From an uncultured Muribaculaceae bacterium (GTDB taxonomy: Bacteria; Bacteroidota; Bacteroidia; Bacteroidales; Muribaculaceae): a DNA stretch of 6,399 bases. A program made the position numbers and the translations under genes. Positions 6,282 to 6,399 of this stretch are shown one piece after another (positions within the stretch are counted from its first letter, which is position 1; each line of letters opens with the position of its first letter). The notes under the pieces were generated by a model. It searched no databases. It was not told the DNA's origin and worked only from the letters and a program-made list of their open reading frames with translations. Location of the stretch: positions 6,230-12,628 of the forward strand of contig CAJUIJ010000017.1 in the NCBI GenBank assembly GCA_910586175.1, written 5' to 3'.

Positions 6282-6398
6282 GGAGCTTAAGGTCTTTAAG
6301 GTCCTTAGGGACTTTAGGGACTTTAGGGACTTTAAGGACTTTAAGGACTTTAAGGAGCTTTAGGACTTTAGGGTCTATAGGGTCTTTAAGGACTTTAG
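6282..6398. repeat. 9-bp tandem repeat island 3 (thirteen in-phase units, continues past window)
   Basis: Thirteen 9-mers follow each other from 6282 with no indel. The consensus is GGACTTTAR, with variants such as GGTCTTTAA, GGTCCTTAG, GGAGCTTTA and GGTCTATAG. The unit differs from the CCTATTRGA family of the other two islands, but the period is the same. It lies upstream of rdgB-porZ, and the last base of the window (G) agrees with the start of a further unit. No inverted copies are present, so unlike the 1580-1709 element it does not fold into a long hairpin. No gene is supported between 6219 and 6399. Confidence 0.9.
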
Positions 6399-6399
6399 G

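Overview
The window looks like chromosomal DNA from a member of the Bacteroidales, possibly a Muribaculaceae-like gut bacterium. This is an inference from four things: a PorZ-like type IX secretion protein with a C-terminal sorting domain, a BspA-type leucine-rich repeat surface protein, a bacterial GH3-family protein, and A/T-rich leaders without clear Shine-Dalgarno sites. Short 9-bp tandem repeats between genes fit as well. No transposase, integrase, tRNA, rRNA or CRISPR array is visible. No gap between genes exceeds 300 bases.

Layout. Positions 2-145 (+) are the last 47 codons of a GH3-family protein whose start lies outside the window. Its stop codon falls in the first unit of a 9-bp repeat island (139-201). 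Next is ugd (239-1546, +), a complete UDP-glucose 6-dehydrogenase. From 1580 to 1709, between ugd and a convergent gene, lies a large nested inverted repeat built from the same 9-bp unit family, probably a bidirectional transcription end. On the minus strand, one 1032-codon frame (6218-3120) holds a complete RdgB/HAM1 pyrophosphatase followed, with no stop codon, by a complete PorZ-like protein with its own signal peptide and sorting domain. After 37 bases comes a secreted LRR protein (3082-1721, -). The right edge (6282-6399) is a third 9-bp-period island with a different unit, running out of the window.

How the parts fit. Ugd makes UDP-glucuronate for surface polysaccharides. PorZ is known from Porphyromonas gingivalis as a cell-surface part of the type IX secretion system. 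The LRR protein just downstream ends in a domain resembling sorting domains of that system, so it may be a substrate. RdgB is a cytoplasmic house-cleaning enzyme with no evident link to secretion, which makes its continuous frame with PorZ the most unusual point here. The signal peptide begins exactly where the last RdgB helix is expected, so about ten codons appear to serve both proteins.

The second theme is the repeats. Three islands, all with a strict 9-bp period, lie at the edges of the transcription units, and none lies in the short gap inside the rdgB-porZ-LRR group.
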